DNA of 64,000 nt, taken from positions 1-64,000 of the forward strand of contig CAZFRO010000001.1 in NCBI GenBank assembly GCA_964521425.1. Direction: 5' to 3'. Source of the stretch: Joyebacterum sp964521425 (GTDB lineage Bacteria > Joyebacterota > Joyebacteria > Joyebacterales > Joyebacteraceae). This document shows, one piece after another, positions 25,476 to 35,270 of this stretch (its first letter is position 1; each line of letters begins with the position of its first letter). The translations under genes and the position numbers were made by a program. The notes beneath the pieces were generated by a model. That model searched no databases and was not told the DNA's origin. It saw nothing but the letters and a program-made list of their open reading frames with translations.

Positions 25476-28400
25476 GTGAAGAGAGCGATTTCCTGGCTTC
25501 TGCTTGTTGTCTCCACCATGTGCGTTGCCCTGCCCGCACTGGCGGTTGCACCGCATGCGGGCATGATGCGCTACCCCGATGTGAGTGAGTCGCAGATAGC
25601 GTTTCTCTACGCGAACGACCTCTGGCTTGTTTCGAGAGAGGGAGGAGTCGCCCACCGGCTCACGAGCGTGTCCGGCAGCGAGGCGTTCGCGAAGTTCAGT
25701 CCGGATGGCGAGGACATCGTCTTTCGCGCGAACTACGACGGGAACACCGATCTCTACGTGCTGCCAGTGACGGGCGGCGTGCCATTCAGGGTCACACATC
25801 ACCCGGCTGGCGAGCTTCCCTCCGACTGGACGCGCCACGGGGGAATCATCTTCTCTGCCTGGGGAATGAGTGGCAACCCCCGGGCTTCCCACATGTACAA
25901 GGTGGCGCCGGAAGGCGGGTTGCCCGAGAGCATGCCGGTTCCGTACGGCAACAACGGTGCTATCAGTCCGGACGGCAAATGGCTCGCGTACACGCCCTAC
26001 TTCAGAGATTTCTCCACCTGGAAGCGCTACATGGGCGGTCGGGCCGCCGACATCTGGCTTCTGAATCTCGATGACCACTCATCCAGGAGGATCACAGACT
26101 GGGGCGGCACGGACAGCATGCCGATGTGGAACGGCTCGGACGTCTACTACGTGTCTGATGCAGGTTCACGCCACCGGCTCAACATCTGGGTCTACGATAC
26201 GAAGACGAGCGAGCGGCGTCAGGTGACCAAGCACGCCGACTACGACGTCAAGTGGCCTTCCATCGGGCCTGGTCCGGACGGTGACGGAGAGATCGTCTAC
26301 CAGCTCGGATCGGAGATGCGTCTTCTCGATCTCAAGATTGGACGCTCGCACGCCGTGGAGATCACCGTGCCGGGCGACAGGCCGAGGCTCAGGATGAAGT
26401 CGTATGATGCTTCGGATACGCTGAGCGAGGGCGACATCTCTGCAACCGGTGTGCGGGCTGTCGTGAGCGCGCGGGGTGACATCTGGTCGCTTCCTGCCGA
26501 GAACGGAACTCCGCAGAATCTCACGAGAACAAACGGCGTGGCCGAGCGGGATCCCGCATGGAGTCCGGATGGGCGATGGATAGCGTACTTCTCCGATGAG
26601 ACCGATCGCTACGAGCTCTACATCAAGCAGTCGGACGGCAAGGGGGAGACGCGCCGCCTGACGAGTGAGAAGCTCGGCTTCCTGAACAGCCCCGTATGGT
26701 CCCCCAACTCGGAGATGATCGCATTCTGGGATGAGACGGGGACGCTTCACCTGCACGATATCGAAGACAAGAAGACGCGGAGCGTCCACAAGGCCTACTC
26801 ATATCACTCACCGGGAATCAGCTGGTCGAGCGACTCCAATTGGATCAGTTTCGCAGACGTAGTCTCCGACCGTGAGAACAGCGCTGTCTTCCTGTACGAC
26901 GTCGAGAATGACGAGGTCCACCAGGTCACGAGCGGTATCTTCAGTGACACATGGCCCGTGTTCGATCGGGACGGCACCTATCTCTTCTACGCGACCCAGA
27001 GTGATTTCTCATCGCCGACATACGCCGACGAGGGAGGCAACTGGGCCTACACTCAGACGGACAGGCTGATGGCCGTTCCGCTCTCTTCGGAGACAGAGTC
27101 ACCGTTTGCGCCCGAGATCGATGTCGAGGAGTGGGAGGACGATGAGGCGGAGGAGGATGAGGACGGCGAGTCGGACGACGGTGATGAGGATGACTCGGAG
27201 GATGATGGGGACGCGGATAATGGTGACTCTGAGGATGAGGGCGATGACGAGGATGCGGAGGACGAGGAGGAGCCGATCACCATCGACCTTGATGGCTTCG
27301 AGCGCCGCGCCATCCTGCTCCCGATCGACTCCGGGGCCTTCATAAACCTCGCCGTCAACAGCTCCGGCCAGCTCCTGTACGTACGGGGGACTCGTGGTGG
27401 GGCGCACGGAGAGCGAGGATCAGCCAGTGTGATGCTGGCTGATCTTGAGGATGAGGACGACATGGAGAAGACCGTCCTGTCATCGGCGGGATGGTTCGCC
27501 ATGTCGGGAGACGGCGAAAAGATCCTGGCCGCCAACCACGGCATGTTTGCCATCGTCGATGCGGCGTCCGACCAGAGCTTCGACGACATCCTGCCGACCG
27601 CGGGAATGCTCGTCGACGTGGACCCGCGCACGGAATGGCGGCAGATGCTGCGCGATGTCTGGCGGATATACAAGTACTTCTTCTACGCGCCGAACATGCA
27701 CGGTGTCGACTGGGACGGCGCGTGGGATGACTACTCGGCCATGCTTGATGACGCTGCCTCCAGGAGCGATCTGAGCTACATCGTCGGTGAGCTGATCGGT
27801 GAGCTGAACGTGGGACACGCGTACTACTTCGGCGGTGAACGCGAGGAGACACCGAGCGTATCCGTCGGTATGCTTGGCTGTGATTTCGAGTTGGATGATG
27901 GAGCGTACAGGATCACGAACATCCTCGAAGGTGGGAGCTGGGACTCCGACGCCCGCGGGCCGCTCTCCCGGGCGGGCTTGGATGTGAAGGAGGGAGACTA
28001 CCTCCTCGCCATCAATGGAGTGCCGCTCGACGGATCGAAGGATCCCTGGGCCGCGCTGCAGGGAATGGCCGGACTCACTATCACGCTGACCGTGAGCGAG
28101 AAGCCGGAGATGGGCGATGATGATCGGGAGATCGTCGTAGAGCCGAGTTCCGGTGAGCGGAGCTTGAGATACAGAGCGTGGGTCGAGGCGAACCGTGCCT
28201 ATGTCGAGGAGAGATCCGAAGGTCGCGTGGGATACATCTACGTGCCGGACACAGGCGTCAACGGTCAGAACGAACTCAGACGCCAGTTTGGTGGGCAGCG
28301 CAGATACGATGCCCTCATCATCGACGAGCGCTGGAACGGGGGCGGCCAGGTGCCGACCCGGTTCATCGAGCTTCTGAACAGGCCGATCATGAACTACTGG

Positions 28401-28853
28401 ACGCAGCGCTACATCAGAGATGACGGCCCTTCGCCCGATTACGCGCACCCGGGTCCCAAGTGCATGCTCATCAACGAGTCCGCGGGGTCCGGAGGGGACT
28501 ACTTCCCGTTCGCGTTCCGTGCCGCCGGGCTGGGCAAGCTCGTTGGTACGCGGACGTGGGGAGGTCTCGTGGGCTTAAGCGGAAACCCCGGCCTGATCGA
28601 TGGCAGCTACGCGTCCGTTCCGATCTTCGCTTTCTACGACAAGGACGGGACGTGGGGCATCGAGGGATACGGCGTTGATCCGGACATCGAGGTCGTTGAC
28701 GACCCGGCTCTCATGGTCAACGGTGGCGATCCGCAGCTCGATGCGGCCATCGATCTCATGCTTGATGAACTGATCCGGAACCCGTACCGCGCCCCCGAAA
28801 CGCCGGCGTTCCCCGATAGAAGTGGAATGGGGATCCCAGAGGAAGACAGGTAG
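25476..28853 (+). CDS. Tricorn-like S41 protease with TolB-type beta-propeller and PDZ domain
   Basis: 1125 aa. It has a signal peptide (about 1-24), two sets of WD40/TolB-like blades (about 30-330 and 330-540, with repeated SPDG-x-W motifs), a strongly acidic linker of about 60 residues (27121-27280), a tricorn C1-like segment, a PDZ domain (about 780-880) and the S41 catalytic domain with the NESAGSGGDYFPFAF serine motif. The candidate catalytic His is in GELNVGHAYYFG. Homologues degrade peptides; this copy is predicted to be exported. GTG 25476 has GAAGGAGGATA upstream. Confidence 0.9.
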   Translation: MKRAISWLLLVVSTMCVALPALAVAPHAGMMRYPDVSESQIAFLYANDLWLVSREGGVAHRLTSVSGSEAFAKFSPDGEDIVFRANYDGNTDLYVLPVTGGVPFRVTHHPAGELPSDWTRHGGIIFSAWGMSGNPRASHMYKVAPEGGLPESMPVPYGNNGAISPDGKWLAYTPYFRDFSTWKRYMGGRAADIWLLNLDDHSSRRITDWGGTDSMPMWNGSDVYYVSDAGSRHRLNIWVYDTKTSERRQVTKHADYDVKWPSIGPGPDGDGEIVYQLGSEMRLLDLKIGRSHAVEITVPGDRPRLRMKSYDASDTLSEGDISATGVRAVVSARGDIWSLPAENGTPQNLTRTNGVAERDPAWSPDGRWIAYFSDETDRYELYIKQSDGKGETRRLTSEKLGFLNSPVWSPNSEMIAFWDETGTLHLHDIEDKKTRSVHKAYSYHSPGISWSSDSNWISFADVVSDRENSAVFLYDVENDEVHQVTSGIFSDTWPVFDRDGTYLFYATQSDFSSPTYADEGGNWAYTQTDRLMAVPLSSETESPFAPEIDVEEWEDDEAEEDEDGESDDGDEDDSEDDGDADNGDSEDEGDDEDAEDEEEPITIDLDGFERRAILLPIDSGAFINLAVNSSGQLLYVRGTRGGAHGERGSASVMLADLEDEDDMEKTVLSSAGWFAMSGDGEKILAANHGMFAIVDAASDQSFDDILPTAGMLVDVDPRTEWRQMLRDVWRIYKYFFYAPNMHGVDWDGAWDDYSAMLDDAASRSDLSYIVGELIGELNVGHAYYFGGEREETPSVSVGMLGCDFELDDGAYRITNILEGGSWDSDARGPLSRAGLDVKEGDYLLAINGVPLDGSKDPWAALQGMAGLTITLTVSEKPEMGDDDREIVVEPSSGERSLRYRAWVEANRAYVEERSEGRVGYIYVPDTGVNGQNELRRQFGGQRRYDALIIDERWNGGGQVPTRFIELLNRPIMNYWTQRYIRDDGPSPDYAHPGPKCMLINESAGSGGDYFPFAFRAAGLGKLVGTRTWGGLVGLSGNPGLIDGSYASVPIFAFYDKDGTWGIEGYGVDPDIEVVDDPALMVNGGDPQLDAAIDLMLDELIRNPYRAPETPAFPDRSGMGIPEEDR

Positions 28854-29029
28854 CCCAGAGCGCAGGGCCTCGCGAGCAAACCTCTTGAACACACGCTCCC
28901 GATGTGGCAGTTTCACATGGCGGGCCACGTCAGCCGGCGTGGCTCGCCCTTGCGTAGCAGCGCGGAGCCTGGGTTGGGGGCGGAAAATGAGCCCGGACGT
29001 GGGCGGCCGCCAATCGCCGTGGAGGAGCC

Positions 29030-29557
29030 ATGGACAGACACGACATACCGCTGGACAGACTCCTGATCAGACCGAGCCACATCTGGCTCGAGCAGTGGCT
29101 CCTGCTGACCGCCGGGGATTTCAGCGTGGGCGATTTCAACACCATGACCGTGGGCTGGGGTAGTATCGGTGCAATGTGGAACCGCCCGTTCGCGCAGGTT
29201 GTCGTGCGCCCGACGCGCCACACGTACGAATTCACCGAGCGATATGACACATTTACGCTCTGTGCTTTTCCCGAGTCCGCCAGGGACGCGCTCAAGCTCC
29301 TCGGCACCAGATCGGGGCGGGACGGTGACAAGATTGCGGACGCCGCACTCACTCCGATCGCGTCGTCCTTGATCGCGGCTCCGGGATTCGATGAAGCAGA
29401 GCTGATACTGGAGTGCCGGAAGATCTACTGGGATGATCTCGATCCGGCGCATTTTCTGGACTCGAGCATCGATGGGAGTTACCCTCAGAAGGACTACCAC
29501 CGCATCTACTTCGGCGAGATACTCGCTGCAAGCGGTCGGTTGGATTGGAGGAGATAG
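29030..29557 (+). CDS. Flavin reductase-like split-barrel protein
   Basis: 175 aa with VGDFNTMTVGWGSIGAMW and RPTRHTYEF, the FMN-binding split-barrel pattern of flavin reductase-like proteins. Members reduce flavins or oxygen-labile substrates; the partner is unknown. The ATG is preceded by GGAGGAGCC. A 176-bp gap separates it from the tricorn-like gene; I see no gene there. Confidence 0.82.
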   Translation: MDRHDIPLDRLLIRPSHIWLEQWLLLTAGDFSVGDFNTMTVGWGSIGAMWNRPFAQVVVRPTRHTYEFTERYDTFTLCAFPESARDALKLLGTRSGRDGDKIADAALTPIASSLIAAPGFDEAELILECRKIYWDDLDPAHFLDSSIDGSYPQKDYHRIYFGEILAASGRLDWRR

Positions 29558-29559
29558 AC

Positions 29560-29913
29560 ATGTCACGGTTCCTGGCGCGGCTTCTCATCAGTATGATCGG
29601 CCTGTGGATAGCGATGATGATCGTGCCGGGCATGGTCATCTTCGGCTTCGGCACCATCCTGCTGGCTGCCTTCCTGCTTGGTATTGTCAATGCAGTGGTC
29701 AAACCCGTCGTGTTGTTCCTCACTCTGCCACTGACGGTCATTACGCTTGGACTCTTCCTTCTCGTCATCAACGCTGCAATGCTCGGTCTCGTAGCGCTGA
29801 TCCTGCCCGGCTTCATGCTGGCGGGGTTCGGCGCTGCAGTCCTGGGCGCGATCGTCATAACGCTGTTCAGCTGGTGCGCCTCGTCGTTTCTGGGGCCCAG
29901 GACCGAGCGCTGA
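29560..29913 (+). CDS. Phage-holin-IV-like four-helix membrane protein
   Basis: 117 aa, almost entirely hydrophobic, with four helices and the family sequence GIVNAVVKPVVLFLTLPLT. Widespread in bacterial chromosomes and not evidence of a prophage. ATG 29560 begins 2 bp after the upstream stop with GGAGGAGATAGAC as ribosome site, so it is coupled to the flavin-reductase gene. Confidence 0.85.
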   Translation: MSRFLARLLISMIGLWIAMMIVPGMVIFGFGTILLAAFLLGIVNAVVKPVVLFLTLPLTVITLGLFLLVINAAMLGLVALILPGFMLAGFGAAVLGAIVITLFSWCASSFLGPRTER

Positions 29914-29934
29914 TCGACGAAGAACAAGGAGTTC

Positions 29935-30738
29935 ATGATGGCCACACCCAGAAGGCGTTTACCTCACACCATGGCGGCGATGCTTGCTCTGACCGTGCTG
30001 CTTCTGCTCTCGGGCCAAGCGGTCTCCGACGAAGCGAACGTGCCTCCCGGTTACACCGCCCCCGATGTCGCACAGCTTCTCCGAGGTTTCGACGACCTCT
30101 ATGAGTCACCGGGAACCGTGGCGTTGAGCGAGATCACGATCGTGAGGCCCGGGAAGACCCGGACCATGCGCATGCGCTCCTGGAGCAAGGGAGAGGAGAA
30201 GGCGCTTATCGTTATCGAGGCGCCGGTGCGAGATGCCGGCACGGCAACTCTCAAGGTGGGAAACAACCTCTGGAACTATCTACCGAAGATCTCCCGGGTC
30301 ATCCGCGTTCCTCCATCGATGATGATGGGCTCGTGGATGGGGAGCGACATGACGAACGACGATCTGGTACGGGAATCCTCGTACCTGGATGACTACACGG
30401 CTGAACTCGTCGGTCGTTCGAGCGATCCGCCAGGCTGGAAGGTGAGGCTTGATGCCCTTCCTGATGTACCGGGCCTCTGGAATCGCGTCGAGGTGGTCTT
30501 TTCGGACGACGGGATTCCCGCCAGATTGCAGTTCTTCGACAGGAAGGACCGGCTTTCCCGGACAATGATCCTCGAGGACGTTAAGCGAATCGGAGGGCGC
30601 CTGGTTCCTACTGTGATGCGCGTGATTCCAGAGAGGGAAGAAGGAAGAAGCACGGAGTTCCGCTATCTGAGTATCGAGTTTGATGTCGATCTGGACGACG
30701 GCATGTTCAGTCTGGCTTATCTCGAGCGCAAGCGGTAG
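29935..30738 (+). CDS. LolA-like outer-membrane lipoprotein-sorting protein
   Basis: About 267 aa. It has a signal peptide (about 1-30), then RTMRMRSWSKGEEKALIVIE and NNLWNYLPKISRVIRVPPSM, typical of the LolA-like family (PF17131 type) that binds acyl chains in the periplasm. ATGs at 29935 and 29938 are both possible; AAGGAG fits the second slightly better. The following two FtsX permeases, ATPase and outer-membrane barrel form a gene string consistent with lipid or lipoprotein transfer across the envelope. Confidence 0.88.
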   Translation: MMATPRRRLPHTMAAMLALTVLLLLSGQAVSDEANVPPGYTAPDVAQLLRGFDDLYESPGTVALSEITIVRPGKTRTMRMRSWSKGEEKALIVIEAPVRDAGTATLKVGNNLWNYLPKISRVIRVPPSMMMGSWMGSDMTNDDLVRESSYLDDYTAELVGRSSDPPGWKVRLDALPDVPGLWNRVEVVFSDDGIPARLQFFDRKDRLSRTMILEDVKRIGGRLVPTVMRVIPEREEGRSTEFRYLSIEFDVDLDDGMFSLAYLERKR

Positions 30739-30789
30739 AGGTCTACCGCCACTCTGGGCGTGTCCTGACGAGAGCGATGGGGAGATGGA

Positions 30790-32028
30790 ATGGTATCCTT
30801 GAGCACTCTCCGAATAGCCTGGCGCAATCTGGGTCGGAACCGCAAGCGCACGCTCTTGGTTGCCGGCGCCATCGCCATCGGGCAGTTCGCGTTCCTCGCG
30901 ACGTCGGCCCTCATGCACGGGTACGGAGAGCAGTTCTTCAACTCGGCCACGGGGCCCATGCTAGGGCACGCGCAGGTGCACGCGTACGACTGGCGAGATG
31001 ACCGCTCGATGGATCTCACGCTCACCGATATCGACGACCTGCTCGCGGACGTGCGAAGCGATCCCAACGTTACTCACGCATCGGCACGTATCTACGCACC
31101 AGTCATGGCTGCTCTCACTGAGGACGGCTTCATGGGGGTGGTTGTCGGTGTGGACCCGGTGACAGAATCCCACCTGGCTGGTCTTCTCCCCGTGGATGGC
31201 ATGGGGGATCTCCTGGGGGAGCACAGGGTTATGGTCGGGGCCGGATTCGCCGAGCAGCACGACCTCGAGCCGGGCATGGAGATCGCCGTCATCGGGCAGG
31301 ACATTGACGGCTCGATCGCCAGTGACCTGTACATCATCGAGGATGTCATGTGGTCGGCGGTTGAGATCATCCACGGACTCGGCATCGTGATGTCGCTTGA
31401 GGATGCGCAGGAGCTCATCCGGATGCCCGGCCAGGCGCACGAGATCGTACTACACACGAGCGACAGGGAGTTGATCGATGAGACCATCGCTCGTCTCTCG
31501 CAGCTGCCATCACTCACGGATCTGGAGATCCTCTCGTGGAGTGAACTGGCGCCATTCGTTGTCACGATGGCGACCATGGTGGACTGGTTCGCCTACATTG
31601 TCCTGATCGTCGTCTTCATAGCGGCTGCGGCGAGCGTTGCGAACACCATGCTCATGTCGACATTCGAGCGAACGCACGAGTTCGGCATGTTGCTCTCGCT
31701 GGGATGCAGTCCCGCCCGGCTCTCGGGGATGATCGCGCTTGAGGCAGCCATCCTGGGGCTTCTCGGAGTCGCAATCGGAACAGCTTTCGGGGCTGGGTTC
31801 GTCGCTGCGACATCTGAGTCCGGGATCAACTACGCCGCTCTCGGGGGCAGCGATGAGTACGAGGTCGCCTTCCAGGGGATGCAGTTCTCGCTCCTCATCT
31901 ACCCCAAGATCTACGCCAAGGACATCGTGATCGCCGTCTCTGCAATACTGGCCACCTCACTCATGGCCGTCATCTGGCCCATCATGCGCATAGTCCGTCT
32001 GCGGCCCGTGGAGGCGATGAGATCATGA
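30790..32028 (+). CDS. FtsX/LolC-like ABC transporter permease 1
   Basis: 412 aa. The N-terminal IAWRNLGRNRKRTLL cytoplasmic segment precedes TM1. A periplasmic MacB-PCD-like domain (about 60-255) and three C-terminal helices follow, with the FERTHEFGMLLSLGCSPARL coupling region. It is expected to pair with the next permease and the ATPase. Its stop overlaps the next start by 4 bp (ATGA). Confidence 0.88.
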   Translation: MVSLSTLRIAWRNLGRNRKRTLLVAGAIAIGQFAFLATSALMHGYGEQFFNSATGPMLGHAQVHAYDWRDDRSMDLTLTDIDDLLADVRSDPNVTHASARIYAPVMAALTEDGFMGVVVGVDPVTESHLAGLLPVDGMGDLLGEHRVMVGAGFAEQHDLEPGMEIAVIGQDIDGSIASDLYIIEDVMWSAVEIIHGLGIVMSLEDAQELIRMPGQAHEIVLHTSDRELIDETIARLSQLPSLTDLEILSWSELAPFVVTMATMVDWFAYIVLIVVFIAAAASVANTMLMSTFERTHEFGMLLSLGCSPARLSGMIALEAAILGLLGVAIGTAFGAGFVAATSESGINYAALGGSDEYEVAFQGMQFSLLIYPKIYAKDIVIAVSAILATSLMAVIWPIMRIVRLRPVEAMRS

Positions 32029-33266
32029 GAGATTCGCTTCTCGCGAAGTTTGCGCTTCGCACGCTTGGCAGAAACCCGCGCCGAACACTCATGTCCATCA
32101 TTGGCGTCGGTGTCAGCTGCGGCATAGTCCTGTACATGACCGCGTTCACGCGAGGTTCGACCGAGATGAGAATACGGGGGATCTCGCAGAGCGGTTTCGG
32201 ACACGCGAGGATAGCCCCGGCGACATGGGAGAAGACCCGTGACAGCGACCTTCGCCTGGAGGACTGGGAGCAGGATCTCGAGATCGCCGACGGTATGGCC
32301 GGAGTCAAGTTCACGGCGCCTCATTCGAGGACCACGGCGCTTCTGGCCTTCGGGACGCGTGTTGCCGGTGTGGAGATGCTGGGAGTCGACCCGGAGAGTG
32401 AGAAGAACGTCAGCCGTCTCATCAGGGTGCTGAGCGAGGGGCGCTATCTCGAGTATGAGGATGAGGGATCCATCGTCATAGGAACGGCAATCGCCGAGCG
32501 ACTCGAAGTGGAGCTGGACGACGATCTCTTCATTACGATCGCCGGTGCGGGCGGTGAGATGAAGTATGCGATGCTCCGCATCGTAGGCATTATCAGTACC
32601 GGAAGTCGCACTATCGACTCCGCCATCTGCCACGTGACACTTGCGGAGATGGAACGGCTGACCGGATACCCCGGGGCCGGGGAGATCACGGTCGTCTTCA
32701 ATGACATCTCGAATATCGATGCACTGACAGTTCAACTGGACGAACTTGTGGAGGGGCCCGACCCTGCCGTATCCTGGAAGGTCGTCGTTCCTTCGCAGGG
32801 TGGAGACATGGGGAGCGACACGGTCTTCATGAATCTCCTTGTGGGCGTCGTCATCGTCGTGGCGGTGCTCGGTGTCGCCAGTGCGCAACTCACGGCCATA
32901 CTTGAGCGGAAGCGCGAGTTCGCCGTTCTCATCGCGCTGGGAATGAAGGGGGGTCAGATCGTTCGTCTGATCCTGTTCGAGGCGGTGGCGATGGGCGTTC
33001 TTGGGGCGGTCGCCGGACTGGCCATAGGTTTTCCCTTCATCTATCCGGCTGCCACGAGGGGATACGACTTCGCAGAGATGATGGGGGGGGACTTCGTCTC
33101 CGAGGGTGTGCTCTTTGATCCCATCGTGTATGCCGACATGGGTATCTGGCTGATTCCGCTGGCGTTCGCGGTCGCGCTCTTCTCGACGCTTGTAGCGGGG
33201 CTCTATCCCGCATGGTACGCCCTTCGCACAAAGCCGACTTCCGCACTGAGTCTCAGGGAGGCGTAA
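32025..33266 (+). CDS. FtsX/LolE-like ABC transporter permease 2
   Basis: 413 aa with the same plan as permease 1: KFALRTLGRNPRRTLMS at the N-terminus, a periplasmic domain, and ERKREFAVLIALGMKGGQIV before the last helices. Two different FtsX subunits with one ATPase is the LolC/LolE arrangement, although lipoprotein release is inferred only from the neighbouring LolA-like gene. Confidence 0.88.
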   Translation: MRDSLLAKFALRTLGRNPRRTLMSIIGVGVSCGIVLYMTAFTRGSTEMRIRGISQSGFGHARIAPATWEKTRDSDLRLEDWEQDLEIADGMAGVKFTAPHSRTTALLAFGTRVAGVEMLGVDPESEKNVSRLIRVLSEGRYLEYEDEGSIVIGTAIAERLEVELDDDLFITIAGAGGEMKYAMLRIVGIISTGSRTIDSAICHVTLAEMERLTGYPGAGEITVVFNDISNIDALTVQLDELVEGPDPAVSWKVVVPSQGGDMGSDTVFMNLLVGVVIVVAVLGVASAQLTAILERKREFAVLIALGMKGGQIVRLILFEAVAMGVLGAVAGLAIGFPFIYPAATRGYDFAEMMGGDFVSEGVLFDPIVYADMGIWLIPLAFAVALFSTLVAGLYPAWYALRTKPTSALSLREA

Positions 33267-33268
33267 CG

Positions 33269-33985
33269 ATGAATGCGAATCTCGTGGATGTGAGAAACGT
33301 CACTAAGGACTTCCACAATGGGAAAATCACCGTCAACGCTCTGAGGGGGCTAGATCTGGCCATCCACGAGGGCGACTTCCTCGCCATCGTCGGCCCGAGC
33401 GGAAGCGGCAAGACAACGCTCCTCAATCTTATCGGCGCACTGGACGTCGCCACGGGTGGGGATGTGGGTCTGTTCGGTCACGACCTGATGGCCATGAGCC
33501 GGAGACAACGTGCAGAACTGCGCCTGACGTCGCTCGGGTTTGTTTTTCAGGCATACAATCTGATCCCCGTGCTGACAGCCGTCGAGAATGTGAAGTTCGT
33601 GCTTGAGCTTCAGGGCGTGGATGGTGGGAGACATGAGCGGGCGATGTCCATACTGGAGGATCTCTCGCTTGAGGACCTCGCGGATCGACGCCCAAATGAG
33701 ATGTCGGGCGGACAGCAACAGCGCGTTGCCGTCGCCCGCGCGATCGTCGCACGACCGCGGTTAGTTCTGGCGGACGAGCCGACTGCGAATCTGGACAGCG
33801 AGAACTCAGAGGCGTTGCTCGTAATGATGAGAGAACTCAGAGACCGGCACGGCATGACGTTTGTCTTCTCGACCCACGACCCACTCGTAATGGCGCACGC
33901 GACCCGTGTCGTGACTCTCCTGGACGGAAGAGTTGTGAGTGACGAGGTGAAGAACGCGGAGGACGCGCCCGGGAGTGCCAATTGA
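33269..33985 (+). CDS. LolD/MacB-type ABC transporter ATPase
   Basis: 238 aa with Walker A GPSGSGKTT (about 40-48), signature MSGGQQQRVAVARAI, Walker B LVLADEPTANLDSE and the switch His in STHDP. It belongs to the LolD/MacB group. ATG 33269 begins 2 bp after the permease stop. The stop overlaps the TTG start of the barrel gene, so all five genes are likely translated from one message. Confidence 0.93.
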   Translation: MNANLVDVRNVTKDFHNGKITVNALRGLDLAIHEGDFLAIVGPSGSGKTTLLNLIGALDVATGGDVGLFGHDLMAMSRRQRAELRLTSLGFVFQAYNLIPVLTAVENVKFVLELQGVDGGRHERAMSILEDLSLEDLADRRPNEMSGGQQQRVAVARAIVARPRLVLADEPTANLDSENSEALLVMMRELRDRHGMTFVFSTHDPLVMAHATRVVTLLDGRVVSDEVKNAEDAPGSAN

Positions 33986-35259
33986 CTCTCAGAGGGATAA
34001 TCCTGGGGCTTGCTGTCGCCGCGGCCGTGCTGACCCTGCAATCGACCGCAGACGCGTTCGAACTCTGGTCGAGCGAAACGGGCGACCGCTACTGCGATCT
34101 CGACACCTCCATCAAATGGACCACGCTTCTGTCCCACGCTCCGGAAGATTCCCTGCTCTATCCGGAGCGGTGGAGTTCCACGTCGCTCTGGCGCGTGAGA
34201 GCGACGCTCAGAGCACGGCCCGCGGAGTGGCTTGGCATCGGCATGGCATATGAACAGCGGGCGCGACTTGTCTCCGAGGACGCAGGGGCTGCAGGTGGGA
34301 TGTGGGTGTTTGCGGAGAGCGGGGATGCTCCGTACAGGATCCGGCAGATCGATGAATCGATCGTGGGGATCGGCGACTCATTCTCCTACAGGCACGAGCT
34401 TGACCGAGCCTATGCGGCCGTGACACTCGGCGACGCTCAGGTCACGATCGGACGACAGGCGATCGGCTGGGGGAGAGGCGTCCTCTTCGGGGCCGTTGAT
34501 ATCTTCGCACCGTTCTCTCCACTTGAGAGCGATCGCGAGTGGAGGCGCGGGATCGACGCCGTCCGCGCCACTGTCCCGCTCACTGATCTCATCTCCGTGG
34601 ATCTGGTGGCAGCTCTCGGCGAGTCCCTCGATGCCTCGTCGTTTGTCGGTCGCGTAAGCGCGTACGCCGGCAGCATTGACGGTGAAGTCATCTTCGGCAA
34701 GCGCTACGAGGACTACCTCTACGCCGTGACCGCATCGCTTCCCGTATTCGATACCGAGGTCCATGGTGAGTTCGCAGTCTTCCAGACTCCCGATGCGTAC
34801 CCTGGAGGAGGGGACCTGGGCTCTCCGGATCACGTTGTCAAGGCGGTGGTCGGAGGATCGTACAGCGTGGATGTGGGCGACGGACTCTATCTGATGAGCG
34901 AGTATCACTACTCCGGGTTCGGCGTGGACAGGATCGAGGACCTGGATGATCACCTGCTGGATCCGGATGTTTTCAAGCGCTACATGCGCGGAGACGCGCA
35001 GATCCTCGGCAAGCATGCCGTGGCTTTTCAGGCCACGTACGGTCTCGGAGGGACACTTTCGGCGAGTTGCTCGTGGATAGCCGGTTCTGATGGCTCAGGT
35101 GTCATCAGTCCTTCGAGCGCGTGGGCCTTCTCCGACAACGTGAGCCTTCTCGCATCAGCCTACTTCCCGTACGGGGCATTGCCGGACGGCATGGTGCTCA
35201 AGAGCGAGTACGGCGCCGTGCCGGCGAGCGCACTCATCCAGATCAGCTTCTACTACTAG
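33982..35259 (+). CDS. Predicted outer-membrane beta-barrel protein
   Basis: 425 aa with a signal peptide (about 1-25) and about 16 amphipathic strands ending in the aromatic C-terminus ASALIQISFYY, as required for BamA recognition. VTIGRQAIGWGRGVLFG is a conserved-looking strand pair. The start is TTG 33982, overlapping the ATPase stop. Translational coupling to LolCDE-like genes suggests it is the outer-membrane partner of that system; the family is not one I can name. Confidence 0.75.
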   Translation: MTLRGIILGLAVAAAVLTLQSTADAFELWSSETGDRYCDLDTSIKWTTLLSHAPEDSLLYPERWSSTSLWRVRATLRARPAEWLGIGMAYEQRARLVSEDAGAAGGMWVFAESGDAPYRIRQIDESIVGIGDSFSYRHELDRAYAAVTLGDAQVTIGRQAIGWGRGVLFGAVDIFAPFSPLESDREWRRGIDAVRATVPLTDLISVDLVAALGESLDASSFVGRVSAYAGSIDGEVIFGKRYEDYLYAVTASLPVFDTEVHGEFAVFQTPDAYPGGGDLGSPDHVVKAVVGGSYSVDVGDGLYLMSEYHYSGFGVDRIEDLDDHLLDPDVFKRYMRGDAQILGKHAVAFQATYGLGGTLSASCSWIAGSDGSGVISPSSAWAFSDNVSLLASAYFPYGALPDGMVLKSEYGAVPASALIQISFYY

Positions 35260-35270
35260 AGGAGCCGAAC

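Noticed and set aside
29560..29913. Prophage indicated by a holin-like gene
   Set aside because: The four-helix 'phage holin' family is common in chromosomes and no other phage gene is nearby.
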